Assembly: GCA_960531495.1 (NCBI GenBank)
Contig: OY482847.1
Span: 19,090,566 to 19,154,565 of the forward strand
Direction: 5' to 3'
Length of the DNA stretch: 64,000 nucleotides
DNA from: Zeus faber
Lineage: Eukaryota > Chordata > Actinopteri > Zeiformes > Zeidae
The translations under genes were made by a program, and so were the position numbers. The notes beneath the pieces are model-generated. The model searched no databases. It was not told the DNA's origin and worked only from the letters and a program-made list of their open reading frames with translations. Positions 48,701 through 57,918 of the stretch are shown here, one piece after another. Position 1 is the stretch's first letter. Every line of letters starts with the position of its first letter.

Positions 48701-50740
48701 ACAGCCGGCTTGCTTCGTGCGCGCAGATCTCGTAAATTACATTTATATTTTAAAGGCTGGTTATAAGGTTTTGTAATTATCTGTAATGTAGCCTAGCGTT
48801 AACAATGCTAGTTATAACATTCTTTCTGAGCCCTGGAACTCAAACCATTTTCTGATGCCCCAAAAATATATTTGAATAATTAAAATTAATATCATAAAGG
48901 TGCGACAATTTGTCAACTAATAGCTTGAACTGACTACTTACAGCTGACTAGGAAAATCTTAGCCCTAGTGGTAGTGCACAACTATCAAAAGCAAAATTGC
49001 TTTAATGAAATACTGGTTCAAACGAATTTCTTGCTTGTCGCATGGACCTCTGACAAAACAGTCGTGGCATTTTTACACCATTTGGACTGGTCATTAGGAT
49101 GAGCCCATATTTAAATGTGACGTGAAGAGGCTTTGAGAACTGAGTCAAATACAAATTACCAAACGTACGCTACACTCACCTTGGCATAGGAGTCTTCATC
49201 AGCGGTGTTTTCTGTGTCTGAATCAATTCTTTTCCCTTAAGAGTAAAATACAAAAAGACAAAGAGTCAAACTTACATTAGCTCAGTTAACATTCCTTGTT
49301 TCCAATCAAAACAAAGTTTAAACATTACCTTTAGCCTTTTCACTTTTCCTTGTAAGTACATCTGAATTCAGTGGGATTTCACTATCATGATCACCACTTC
49401 CCTCCTCCAGAGCCTAAAAAAATCAGAAGAAAAAATGATCACTAAGTATTTTGAGAAAATGAAGTTTAAAAATTCAAAAAGGTTAACAAAGTTGGATATG
49501 AAAATACAATAGGTTAAATAACAGTTTTAAGCTGTTCTGTGCCATAAATTGACTTTTGATGAAAAAGTATTTTTATTGTATTTTCTTTGATATGCCATAT
49601 TTTTAATTTGATCCATTGCATTCATTTTTGTTAGATTAAAAAGCAATACATTACAGTTATTTTTTTCTTTTTAAATAACCAAGCTTTTGGTTACATTGAT
49701 TTGCTATTAAGTATGGATCATTTGAGAGCAAATGGAGGTGAGAAATTAATTGTAGTCCTCGACCAGTGTTTTTCCAACCGCAGTTCCCCAGGATGTCACG
49801 ATTTTTTTTTTTTTTTTAATTCCACTCCTTAAAATAAATAATGGAAAACATCTCTTGTGTTACAATATCAAAATTGCAAGGCTATACTAAATGATCACTT
49901 CCTACTTTACCAGCTCTTTGTTCATCATAACAAGCCCTGTGCTCGTCATTCAACCAGCTCTGTCTCAATCAGAACAAGCTCCAGTTTCACACTGAAAGTG
50001 GGAACTATTAATAGGCCGTGATGATAACAACAGTTCTACATGTTTGTGACGTTTTAGTGGTTAGTGGCGTTTCCATTGTGAGAAGTGTATCGTGGTTGAA
50101 AAACGGTTGGGAAACACTGGTCTAGAAAGGTCAAACGCCAATTATATCAGGGTTTTCGTTGTAAACAAACAAAAGCAGTAACAACTTATTTTAGATTTAA
50201 AAAATATATAAATAAATAAAAATCGTTCAAACTGCGCGTGTTAAGCGAAAGTGTTCCTTCTCTAACAAATGCCATTGCCAATTAGCGTCAAACGGATGTG
50301 AAAGCGACATTTATGAATAAAGTCTTATATCGTGCAAACACATTCCAAGTGGTCGAAACGGGTCTTAAGCCAAGACATAAGCCGCTGCACCTTCCATGTG
50401 TGGGTTACAGAACACCCAGAGCCCACTTACACCACCGGTCTTGCACGGTCAACACGCTGACAACACAAACATGCACGGCCAACACGCTGCTCTTATCTTT
50501 TCGGTTTTAAAATTAACTTTGAAGTCCGAATTAGCCTGGGTCAGTTCCGTTGCATCGCCTTGACCAACATCCTGCAGATGACAAACCGAGATTTACATGA
50601 TTTACCCGCTTCAACCTCGTGGCCAAGATACTCTTCACGCCGGATACGTCCAAATTGATCCGTTTGAGCTCCGATTTAAGATCAATTACTCGCAAATCTG
50701 CGATTTTCTTTGCCTCAATGGAAATGGCACCCGACGCCAT
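33782..50740 (-). CDS. sltm: SLTM, tandem copy B, intact reading frame
   Basis: This is a nuclear SAP/RRM transcription modulator of the SAFB family. Exons on the minus strand are 50740-50606 (or the alternative 52305-52171), 49413-49329, 49235-49180, 44548-44521, 43492-42919, 42302-42259, 42170-42061, 41872-41723, 41560-41448, 41353-41208, 41104-41004, 40756-40623, 40440-40272, 39962-39838, 36856-36692, 36465-36151, 35589-35454, 34749-34592 and 33890-33782. Lengths sum to 2853 bp, or 950 aa plus stop, against about 1030 aa for human SLTM. SAP spans about residues 10-44, the acidic region about 100-292, the RRM about 320-394 and the Arg/Glu-rich coiled-coil about 514-656. The protein ends SFKGAPRRF. 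Unlike copy A, all exon phases agree. Confidence 0.88.
34509..34560 (-). repeat. short dispersed repeat beside SLTM copy B exon 18
   Basis: It is the inverse of the 28771-28815 block (AATCCCAGGGGGAAATTA). It ends about 30 bp from exon 18 and replaces the intron sequence found in copy A. Confidence 0.6.
36949..37747 (-). mobile_element. pogo/Tigger-like DNA transposon, deleted
   Basis: The inverted ends CAGTGGTACTTTGACTTACG and TCGTAAATCAAGGTACCACTG are flanked by TA duplications. On the minus strand a short frame, ending near 37,358, encodes [20 protein letters not shown], the start of a Tigger-type transposase, followed by a helix-turn-helix-like [16 protein letters not shown]. The DDE domain is missing. 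It lies in copy B intron 14. Confidence 0.85.
37997..39334 (-). mobile_element. Tc1/mariner element in reverse orientation with nested insertion
   Basis: The ends ATACACAGATCAGCCACAAC and GTTGTGGCTGATCGGTGTAT are the same Tc1 family as 6181-7022. The transposase region is partly deleted and has stops. A 531-bp foreign piece interrupts it near the end. Confidence 0.85.
38763..39293. mobile_element. Harbinger-like MITE nested in the Tc1 element
   Basis: This sequence breaks the Tc1 body. It starts TGCCATGGGCAC, ends CTTGGCA, and has TTA on both sides (38760-38762 and 39294-39296). A 3-bp TTA duplication fits PIF/Harbinger. No transposase is visible. Confidence 0.6.
41723..42170 (-). CDS. sltm: SLTM copy B RRM, exons 7 and 8
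   Basis: Exons 42170-42061 and 41872-41723 encode [20 protein letters not shown] and [19 protein letters not shown], with intact RNP2 (IWVSGL) and RNP1 (KCYGLVTM). Confidence 0.88.
42919..43492 (-). CDS. sltm: SLTM copy B large acidic exon
   Basis: The 574-bp exon encodes [18 protein letters not shown] and [18 protein letters not shown]. It is two codons shorter than copy A inside the acidic repeat and otherwise nearly identical. Confidence 0.87.
45649..46562. mobile_element. DNA transposon with AGCCCCTTTCCCAC inverted ends
   Basis: AGCCCCTTTCCCAC at the left is matched by GTGGGAAAGGGGCT at the right. No clear target duplication or transposase is seen. A related GAAAGGGGCT end lies at about 63,483. 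Confidence 0.5.
46757..47165. mobile_element. hAT-like nonautonomous element, diverged
   Basis: It starts GGGCTTGGGCGA, ends TCGTCCCAAGCC and shares internal sequence with 62673-63682 (ACAAAAACATCCAGT, GGGGAGACGTGCGT). No target duplication is recognisable. Confidence 0.5.
49764..50119. mobile_element. hAT-like MITE
   Basis: The terminal inverted repeats are CAGTGTTTTTCCAACC and GGTTGGGAAACACTG, 356 bp apart. The right flank GTCTAGAA fits the NTCTAGAN target favoured by hAT/Charlie elements; the left flank has decayed. It lies in the SLTM copy B intron between exon 2 and exon 1. Confidence 0.7.
50606..50740 (-). CDS. sltm: SLTM copy B exon 1, proximal version (SAP domain)
   Basis: It encodes [20 protein letters not shown], then [18 protein letters not shown]. 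Its donor GTAAAT can join exon 2 in phase. Compared with the distal version it carries changes at conserved SAP positions (RIN for RRG, ATRLKR for VARLKQ). Confidence 0.85.
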
Positions 50741-50766
50741 TTTAGCTCAAATTGTTTTGCTGGTGC

Positions 50767-50776
50767 GCGCATGCGC
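50767..50776. promoter_or_regulatory. NRF1-like palindrome, proximal copy B promoter
   Basis: GCGCATGCGC lies about 27 bp upstream of the proximal exon 1 ATG on the minus strand. Confidence 0.6.
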
Positions 50777-52170
50777 CGACGCTTTTTGACCCCCACCGCC
50801 ACAACGTCCCCAATTTATCAAGTTTCATTCCTCAGTAAATTGTGCGTCGTGCACGCACCGTGGAATTATCTAATTTTTGCAAACTTGTTTAATCGCAAAG
50901 TATCGCCGTCAAGCGACTGCGGGGATTTGGAAACCACTCGCAATGCAGGACCCACCCCGCCAGAGTACAGTCGGTTTCATGTTGCAGGCTCGATATCCAG
51001 CTTCAAAATGCAGAGACTTTTGAACCAGGCGGCATTTTAGCACCTGACACTGCAGCACAACCAAGAGCTCCGAGTGCAGTCGAGCTAAATGTTACAGTTC
51101 ATTAAAATGTCGGTGCTGAACATAACGTGTGAAGCGATAAGATAATGTCACTTGGGGGATAACTGGAGCCCACCCCAACTGACAGTGGGCATAAGGCGGG
51201 GGGACAGCGGGGCAGGGGCCCATTGCAAGACCACAACACATTCACTCATTCGCAATTTAAGAATCTCTGATAAGCTGCATGTTGTCAGAAACGCATTAGT
51301 CAATTTCCCAATAACACGCTCATAGACAGTTAGAAACATTAAGTAAAAATAGTGTGAATCCATCAAGTAATAAAATACTGCGAAGGCCAGATTCAACAAT
51401 GTGTTATATTGGCAATGGCAGAGGAAGGAAAAGTGGCGAAAAGTTAAGAGAATGAGTACGTTATGACAGCAAGGAGAGAGAGAAGGGAGAAAGCCTATTT
51501 AGGCAACACAACCACCGCATCACACACACACACACACACGATTCATATACCATCCAATACCAATCATGCCCCAGCAGTATCAATTTCAAATGTTTGGGTG
51601 GTCACTCATCACATTTCATTTGCTGTTCACACACAGTTCATTCCGAGTGGTGTGGACACACCTTTCGCTGTTTACATTTGGGTTGGGCCCTTTGAAGCTA
51701 GTGAAATGAATGAAAACACCCAATAAGAACAGACATAACAAAATCTTGGGTCAAAAACAAACATATTAAAGGGTCGTTGGTGGCACCACAAGCTTTGACG
51801 TAAGTTCCAACCAATGCAAATATATTGCGCACATATGCAAAACAGAATTTTCATGAAATGGGCATTGCTCTTATTAATGAATATTTATTTTAGTGCTGAA
51901 ATGGTGTTGTCATGCTGAAAAATACAACCTCCAAAATAAAACAAACTTCCAAGCGGCCTATAAACTAAGTTCTATGGCCTATAAACAATTGTAAACAAAA
52001 CAACCATAATAACGAAACCATTTTAAATGCACGGTCAGCTTTTCTGTGACATTTTCGATTTAAAATGAGCTCACAGTAGGAATTAGCCTGAGACACATCA
52101 CAGTTCGACCGCATCACACTGACCATCCTGCACAGAGAAGAGGCTGAGATGTGCATGATTTGTTATTTAC

Positions 52171-52305
52171 CTGCTTCAGCCTTGCAACCAGGACACTCTT
52201 CACACCAGACGCGTCCAAACCCCTTCGTTTGAGCTCCGATTTAAGATCAATTACTCGTAAATCTGCTATTTTCTTTGCCTCAATGGAAATGGCACCCGAC
52301 GCCAT
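52171..52305 (-). CDS. sltm: SLTM copy B exon 1, distal duplicate (SAP domain)
   Basis: It encodes [20 protein letters not shown], then [18 protein letters not shown]. Length and donor phase equal those of the proximal exon, 1565 bp away. Homology extends into both flanks (about 52,070-52,350 against 50,515-50,785), including the NRF1-like palindrome. It is either an alternative first exon/promoter or a leftover from partial duplication. Confidence 0.82.
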
Positions 52306-52330
52306 TTTAGCTCGAATTGTTTTGCAGGCG

Positions 52331-52342
52331 TGCGCATGCGCA
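52331..52342. promoter_or_regulatory. NRF1-like palindrome, distal copy B promoter
   Basis: TGCGCATGCGCA is a perfect match to the NRF1 consensus YGCGCAYGCGCR, about 26 bp upstream of the distal exon 1 ATG. Confidence 0.65.
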
Positions 52343-53444
52343 CAACCTCCCCCTTTGACCCCATCCTCTTACTTTATTCATCTTTATTAACCAGTGACGA
52401 TAAATTAAACAACGTGGGAACCGTGAAAGAGGTTTATATACCCACCATCGTGAAAAATGTGGGTCTCAACTTTTCTACATTTGTATATGTAAAGGTGTCG
52501 CCCGTTCCACAAGAAATAATTGAGCGCAACAATGCAATAAATCAGCGCTTTAATAAAAGATGAGAAAAGCCCCCAATTCTTGCAAGCTTGCCTTTACAGG
52601 TAGCCCCACTTCTTCAACACACATCTGTCTGACTTGGAACCATGTGCAAATCATGCACAAAAGCAGGAACATTCATAAAGGGTGGATAAAGGTATTCGTC
52701 TTGTCGTGCACTATATTATAAAACTAGATTATATTGTAAATCTCTTTGCCATGCAGGCCTGGGACGATAGTAGTTCCTAATCTGTGAATTTGATTTGTTA
52801 CGCATCTCTGATAGAAAATACAGCAGCAAGAAAAACCGCAGATCATTGCTTGTTCGTTCTGGGAAAGAAACGGTCTGGTCTGATTATGATAAAACGTAAT
52901 TTATATCAAGCACATCCCTCACCTCAATATTATTTTTTTTTGTGGAAAATGTGATCCACTTATTGATATATTTTTGTCTGAAAATATATTTTTTCCTGCT
53001 ACACGTCTGTCCGTACAACCCTCACCAGGACAAACTCCTTGTATATGAAAATGAACTGCATATGACAAATCAATTGATTCTAATAGAGGCATCGATGAGC
53101 TAGACCCACAATAAATCGAAATATAGAATTATTATACATGATCATATATTTTTTATGATATGTACACAATTTATATTATATGTATAAATGTTCATATTAT
53201 TATTATTTTTTTATTGTTATTATACAATTGTTTTTAACCTTTCAGAGTTTTTTTCCCCCAAATTATAACAGGCTTGCATGAGTGCTATTGGGACTCGTTT
53301 TGCAGTAACGGGTATACGACATACGCTCTGTGTCGACATCATGATTTCCAACATCTGTGTCACCGTGAATGACGCGCAATACTCCAGAGGCGTGAAATAT
53401 GTAACTAATAGGCCGTAGCGAGCTGTCGCAAAGTGTCGTAAAGT

Positions 53445-53944
53445 AGTCGCGGTGGGGTTTGGCGCCCCCTGGTGGCCCCGAGGAGCTCCGCGCGTCGTAT
53501 CAGCAGTCAGCAAACAGACGAGTCGCTTGATAAACAACAGCGGATGCCTCGAATATCCAGGAATGGCAACTTCGTCGAGGGCTAAATAGTGAGGCGTTTC
53601 TCCTTCTCCGTGGCTTGGCTATACCAGGGAGTACTCGCTAGTCAAAAAATATCACACCCCGGATTGAGACGTTGTGAAATAACCGACTTATCCGGTCCTT
53701 TAACCAGTGGAGTGTGGCTAACGCTGAGATTAGCTTAGCTCATCGCCGTCCAGGGCCCGTTCCCTCCGCACTGTTCCTCATCTCTGGCCGGTGTCAGCTT
53801 CACCATCGCCGGATCTCGACATGTATGTCGGCCAGCCTGGGTTCATAGCTACGAATAATAGCTAGACAGATCCAATCCTCTGGGATTACTCTCTTACATG
53901 TTACGAAAGGGCCGGTGACGAATTAAAAGAACGCCTCTGCTCAG
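53445..53944 (+). other. rnf111: RNF111 promoter region and non-coding first exon
   Basis: This is a GC- and CpG-richer stretch ending in a strong donor (CTCTGCTCAG before GTATGT at 53945). No coding start that leads to the RNF111 frame is present. The transcription start is not defined by sequence alone. Opposite-strand SLTM starts about 1.1 kb away, so this is a head-to-head pair. Confidence 0.65.
53462..53475. promoter_or_regulatory. candidate CTCF site between SLTM and RNF111
   Basis: The reverse complement is CCACCAGGGGGCGC, an excellent CTCF core. It lies between SLTM copy B exon 1 and the RNF111 first exon. Motif only. Confidence 0.55.
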
Positions 53945-55243
53945 GTATGTTTGGTCTTTGTTGTCTTTTTTAACATTATGTGCTGGTAGTTTACTGGCTC
54001 CATCCTGTCAGGTTGCCTTAGGCCTTAGTGGTCAATTTAAATATACGTTGATTTAAGCAACATTTTTGGTGTCGACACAATGTGATTTTATCTAATGACC
54101 TCTTTTCAGTGGCTCTATATGTTTTTCTTATGGGGAGCCACAATAGATATATATATAGATATATACTTTATTCATCCCCTGAGGAAATTCGCGGTGTTAT
54201 AGCAGCAGACATCAAAACAAAAGGCTATACAAAACAAAATAATAATAAAATACATAGAAAAAACCCAATTTGTACTATACAATGAATCCTATAAAATAAC
54301 TAAAAACATAGGAAGATTGGCAATATACAATAAACATAAAATGTCATATATAACAACCTAAAGTTGAACCCAAAATATAATTATACAATAAACCTGAAAA
54401 TTGAGTAGAAAACAACAACAATTTCTAAGCATGCAATAACCTAAAAACTAATAATAAAAAATGGAAAAAATGGCAGTATGCAATAAACGTAATTTTATAT
54501 AGCATTTTGCAAAAGACTGTCGGATTCAGGTCACTTAGGTCATGCCAGCCAGAGGAGTTGTAGAGCCTTTATTGTAGCTCCTGTAGCACTCATTGGAGCA
54601 CAATGGTTGTCTCAGTGTCTTGCCAAAGGCAATAGGAAGCCATTTGGGAATTATTAATCTGTGCCTGGTGTTTTTAAACAGTGGATCAGTGGTAAGGTTT
54701 GTTTCATCCAGTTGTTGCATGTCTTTTCGGTTGTCCAGTCAGTGTACATGTTCTAACAGAAAGACAAGTCAACGCCTGTCATGCCCTGTTGTTCAGTAGT
54801 CCTGACTGACTTAGACTGGGTTGTTTTTGTTGTTAACATTCAAGTTGCAATGGTAGACTGTGTCTTGTGATCATTTTCTCTTTGCCATATAAATGAATCT
54901 GCATCCATGCCACAGAGCCTGCTCCTAGGGCTTCAGTCAAGTGGTGGCATTAATGCTTGGAAAGAAAACTTGCATAAAAAATTACATCTACTGTACCAAT
55001 AACAAGAGTAACCATGTGCATAGCATGTTTATCACAAGGATCCAGTATGCGTTTGATTTCTATATAATAATTATAATTTTACCAAATCCCTACCGATTCT
55101 TACTGCAATTCCTAAATGGGGTTTTTCTATGATGTGTCTAGATACATGTATATTTGCACTAATATGAATCCATAGCATATTAACAGATATACAGCTTTGA
55201 GATTATCTATCTATCTCTCTATCGATCTTATCTATCTATCTAT

Positions 55244-55843
55244 TGTTGGAGAATATAATCCTCGAGGATCACCCAGTTGTTCAGTTGTAGAAAACCTGTT
55301 TCAATCAATTACTCTATTCTGTTGATTTAACAATTAAAACCTGTTTTAATCAATTACTCTATTCTGTTGGTCAATTAAATTATGATAACTATTAAGACCT
55401 GTTTCAATCAATTACTAAACTTCTGTTGATCAATTCAAGTATAACAATTACCTTCGAGGTTCTCCGCGTGCTCGTTGATGGGTTGGAGCGTCATTCAGAA
55501 GACGTAACACAAATTTAGAGTTGGTCATATTTATTGTCAGGCAGAATCAGAAAGTGCAGCAGGTTCAGGTCACGAAGTCTGAGCCCGGGCTCCAGGAGCC
55601 GAGCTCACCCAAGTCTATGCCAAACAAGTGGAAAACCCTGGAAGCCCCAATCCTTCTTCCCTGGATCCTTATATAGTCTTATCTAAGCAAGTGGTCACAA
55701 AAGGACATATGGATCACAAAGAACTGATTCTTTGGTGACCAACATGAACAACATCTACGCAAACGGAAAAGTACAGGAACAACATGTGCGCGACTGGTCA
55801 CAAAAGGACATTTCCAACCAGAGGCACCGTATTATTTCTAACA
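55244..55843 (-). mobile_element. solo LTR of a retroelement, antisense to RNF111
   Basis: The 600-bp unit begins TGTTGG and ends CTAACA on +, so it has TG...CA ends on either strand. Read on the minus strand it has a TATATAAGGATCC box (near 55,663-55,675) and AATAAA (55,530-55,535) about 135 bp later, which is the U3-R-U5 order. Both flanks end in CTAT, within a TCTA microsatellite. No internal coding sequence or second LTR is present. Confidence 0.7.
55290..55440. repeat. three ~60-70-bp tandem units inside the LTR
   Basis: The phrase CCTGTTTCAATCAATTACT recurs three times with small changes (TTTTAATC in the second copy), followed each time by a TTCTGTTG(A/G)T segment. Confidence 0.85.
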
Positions 55844-55918
55844 CTATCTATCTATCCATCTATCCATCTATCCATCTATCTATCTGTCTATCTGTCTATC
55901 TGTCTATCTGTCTATCTA

Positions 55919-55973
<55 letters not shown>

Positions 55974-55978
55974 GTCAG

Positions 55979-56021
<43 letters not shown>

Positions 56022-56026
56022 GTCTA

Positions 56027-56069
<43 letters not shown>

Positions 56070-56084
56070 GTCTATCTGTCTATC
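55844..56084. repeat. (TCTA)n/(TCTG)n microsatellite
   Basis: About 240 bp of alternating TCTA and TCTG blocks. The same repeat occurs at 55,206-55,243 on the other side of the LTR. Confidence 0.95.
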
Positions 56085-57918
56085 TGGTAGTCTTGTCTGT
56101 TCAACATTCCCACATTTCCTATATTCCAAAACAACAGAAAAAACATCCTTCACCACAAACATTTAAGCTGTAACCAACTGGTTATTTTCCATTTCCAATG
56201 CCACATAGTGGGCAAATAGTGGAACCACCTCTTGCCCATGTTGCTTCCTTTATCACTATATTGTTCAAGAATGTCAGTAAAAGCTGCTCTTTTTTTAAAC
56301 AAATGTACTGAAACACATTGCTGTTTGCATTGATGAATATTCCATATCCACTTTGGTGGTGTATTCCCCCCTCTCGTTTCTGTTAATTAAATTCATCATT
56401 TCATTTGGAATACTGTACATACATAGTGGCAAACACCCTTGTGAAACAGTAGCCGCATTCAATGACAACAAAAATGTAGATTATCCATAATGGAATGGGC
56501 AGATAACAAGGAAATTGTAACCCAAATTGTATTGTATCTGAAAGTATTTTCAGAGACTTTACTGTAAAATGTAAAACAACACAGTATTTTAGTTGTAAGT
56601 ATTTTACAGTAAAATACAATTCTACTGTAAAATAACACCCAAACCAATCAATTGATGTTCATAATTATTTACTGTTTAGTTTGAGATTATCGATATCTTT
56701 GAGAACCTACTTGGTGTCAAGTGAGAGGTTCTCAATTTAATTGAAAACATCTACAAACTGTTTTTCTGACGTTACAAGTTGTTATTAAATCTTTTCTATA
56801 CAGTATGAATTTGGGTCTACCATTGTGAGTACAATTACTAAACGCATATAAGTAAACTGCTGTTAACATCTTTCTATAACCAACCAACCAACCAACCAAT
56901 CAGTCAATCAAAGACTACATACCATTGAGAAACAAGGAACTTGTTTTCCTCTTAGATTATTGGAGTATGTAGCTAATGTGTATCTAACTTTGAGTTTTCT
57001 CTCGTAAAATGTTGTCATTTGATTGAAAGTATTTCAAATATTTTGGCAGTTGTGGTATCAGAGGGGCCCCCATAAGAGAGAAAATGTCAAATCTGTCTTA
57101 ATAGGCTGGTTAAAAAAAATCGCTACCCAAAACAAGTGAATCAGGATTTGTCCCAGGTCTCACGTATATCTTGGATTGGAGCAGATCATCCTTGACAACA
57201 TCAGCATAAACCTGCTTCTAGACACAACCTAGTTTTAGTGTCACCTTGCTCATTGAAAAACCAGGCTCGAGATGGGAGGGGCTCTCCTGTTACTCTGGTC
57301 AGATACTCAATTAATAGCAGGCATGTAAAAAAAAAAAAAAAAAGAATGAAAGAGCATAATCCATCAATATGTCTTAAGTAGGCAGTATGCTCTCAACTAA
57401 GACCTTCATGAAAAAAATAACACGTGCAGACATGTCCCTATACACAGTTGTCGGTATATGCAATAAGAACTGTTTTTACCCTGATACGGTGAGGAATTCA
57501 ACAGGATTAGATAGAGGATCTGTGCCTCCTGGCATATCAATAGTGAAGCAGCCAGTCATGTGATATTTGGACCAATTGCAGACAGGGGGAGGTCCACAAC
57601 AGGTGAATAGGATGTTCTGGGGCATACACACCGCCACATATGAATTCAAAACACTGTCTTTTTGTTAGTGTCATGCTCGGAATGATTTTTCGTGAATTAC
57701 CAGCTTAAAGACAGAGATGATCACTCCATAACAATGTTTTTGTAATTAGACAATTCCTCAAAGTTTAATTGTCAGATTTGTGTTTTGTGACATACATAAA
57801 ATATTTTTTAAGACTCCAATTTAACCACGTTAAAGCCAACGACTATCTCAGTTATTTTCATGAAAATTATATACATGACTATGGACCTTGTGCATAATTC
57901 TTTTGTTTTGCCTTTTAG

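Larger units (their letters stand above)
44549..49179. other. 4.6-kb intron of SLTM copy B filled with repeats
   Basis: It holds a dispersed repeat near 44,670-44,745 (TTTGTCACATACATACACAT, echoed at 62,315), two TIR elements listed separately, AT-rich repeat sequence at 47,690-48,960 and a GC-rich patch. No coding exon is recognised. Confidence 0.6.
53945..57918. other. RNF111 intron 1
   Basis: It contains a diverged repeat tail near 54,150-54,190 (ACTTTATTCATCCCCTGAGG), the solo LTR, the TCTA/TCTG array and a poly-A at 57,328-57,345. No exon is recognised. Confidence 0.65.

Noticed and set aside
55206..56084. regularly spaced repeats resembling a CRISPR array
   Set aside because: It is a TCTA/TCTG microsatellite with an LTR insertion in a vertebrate genome.
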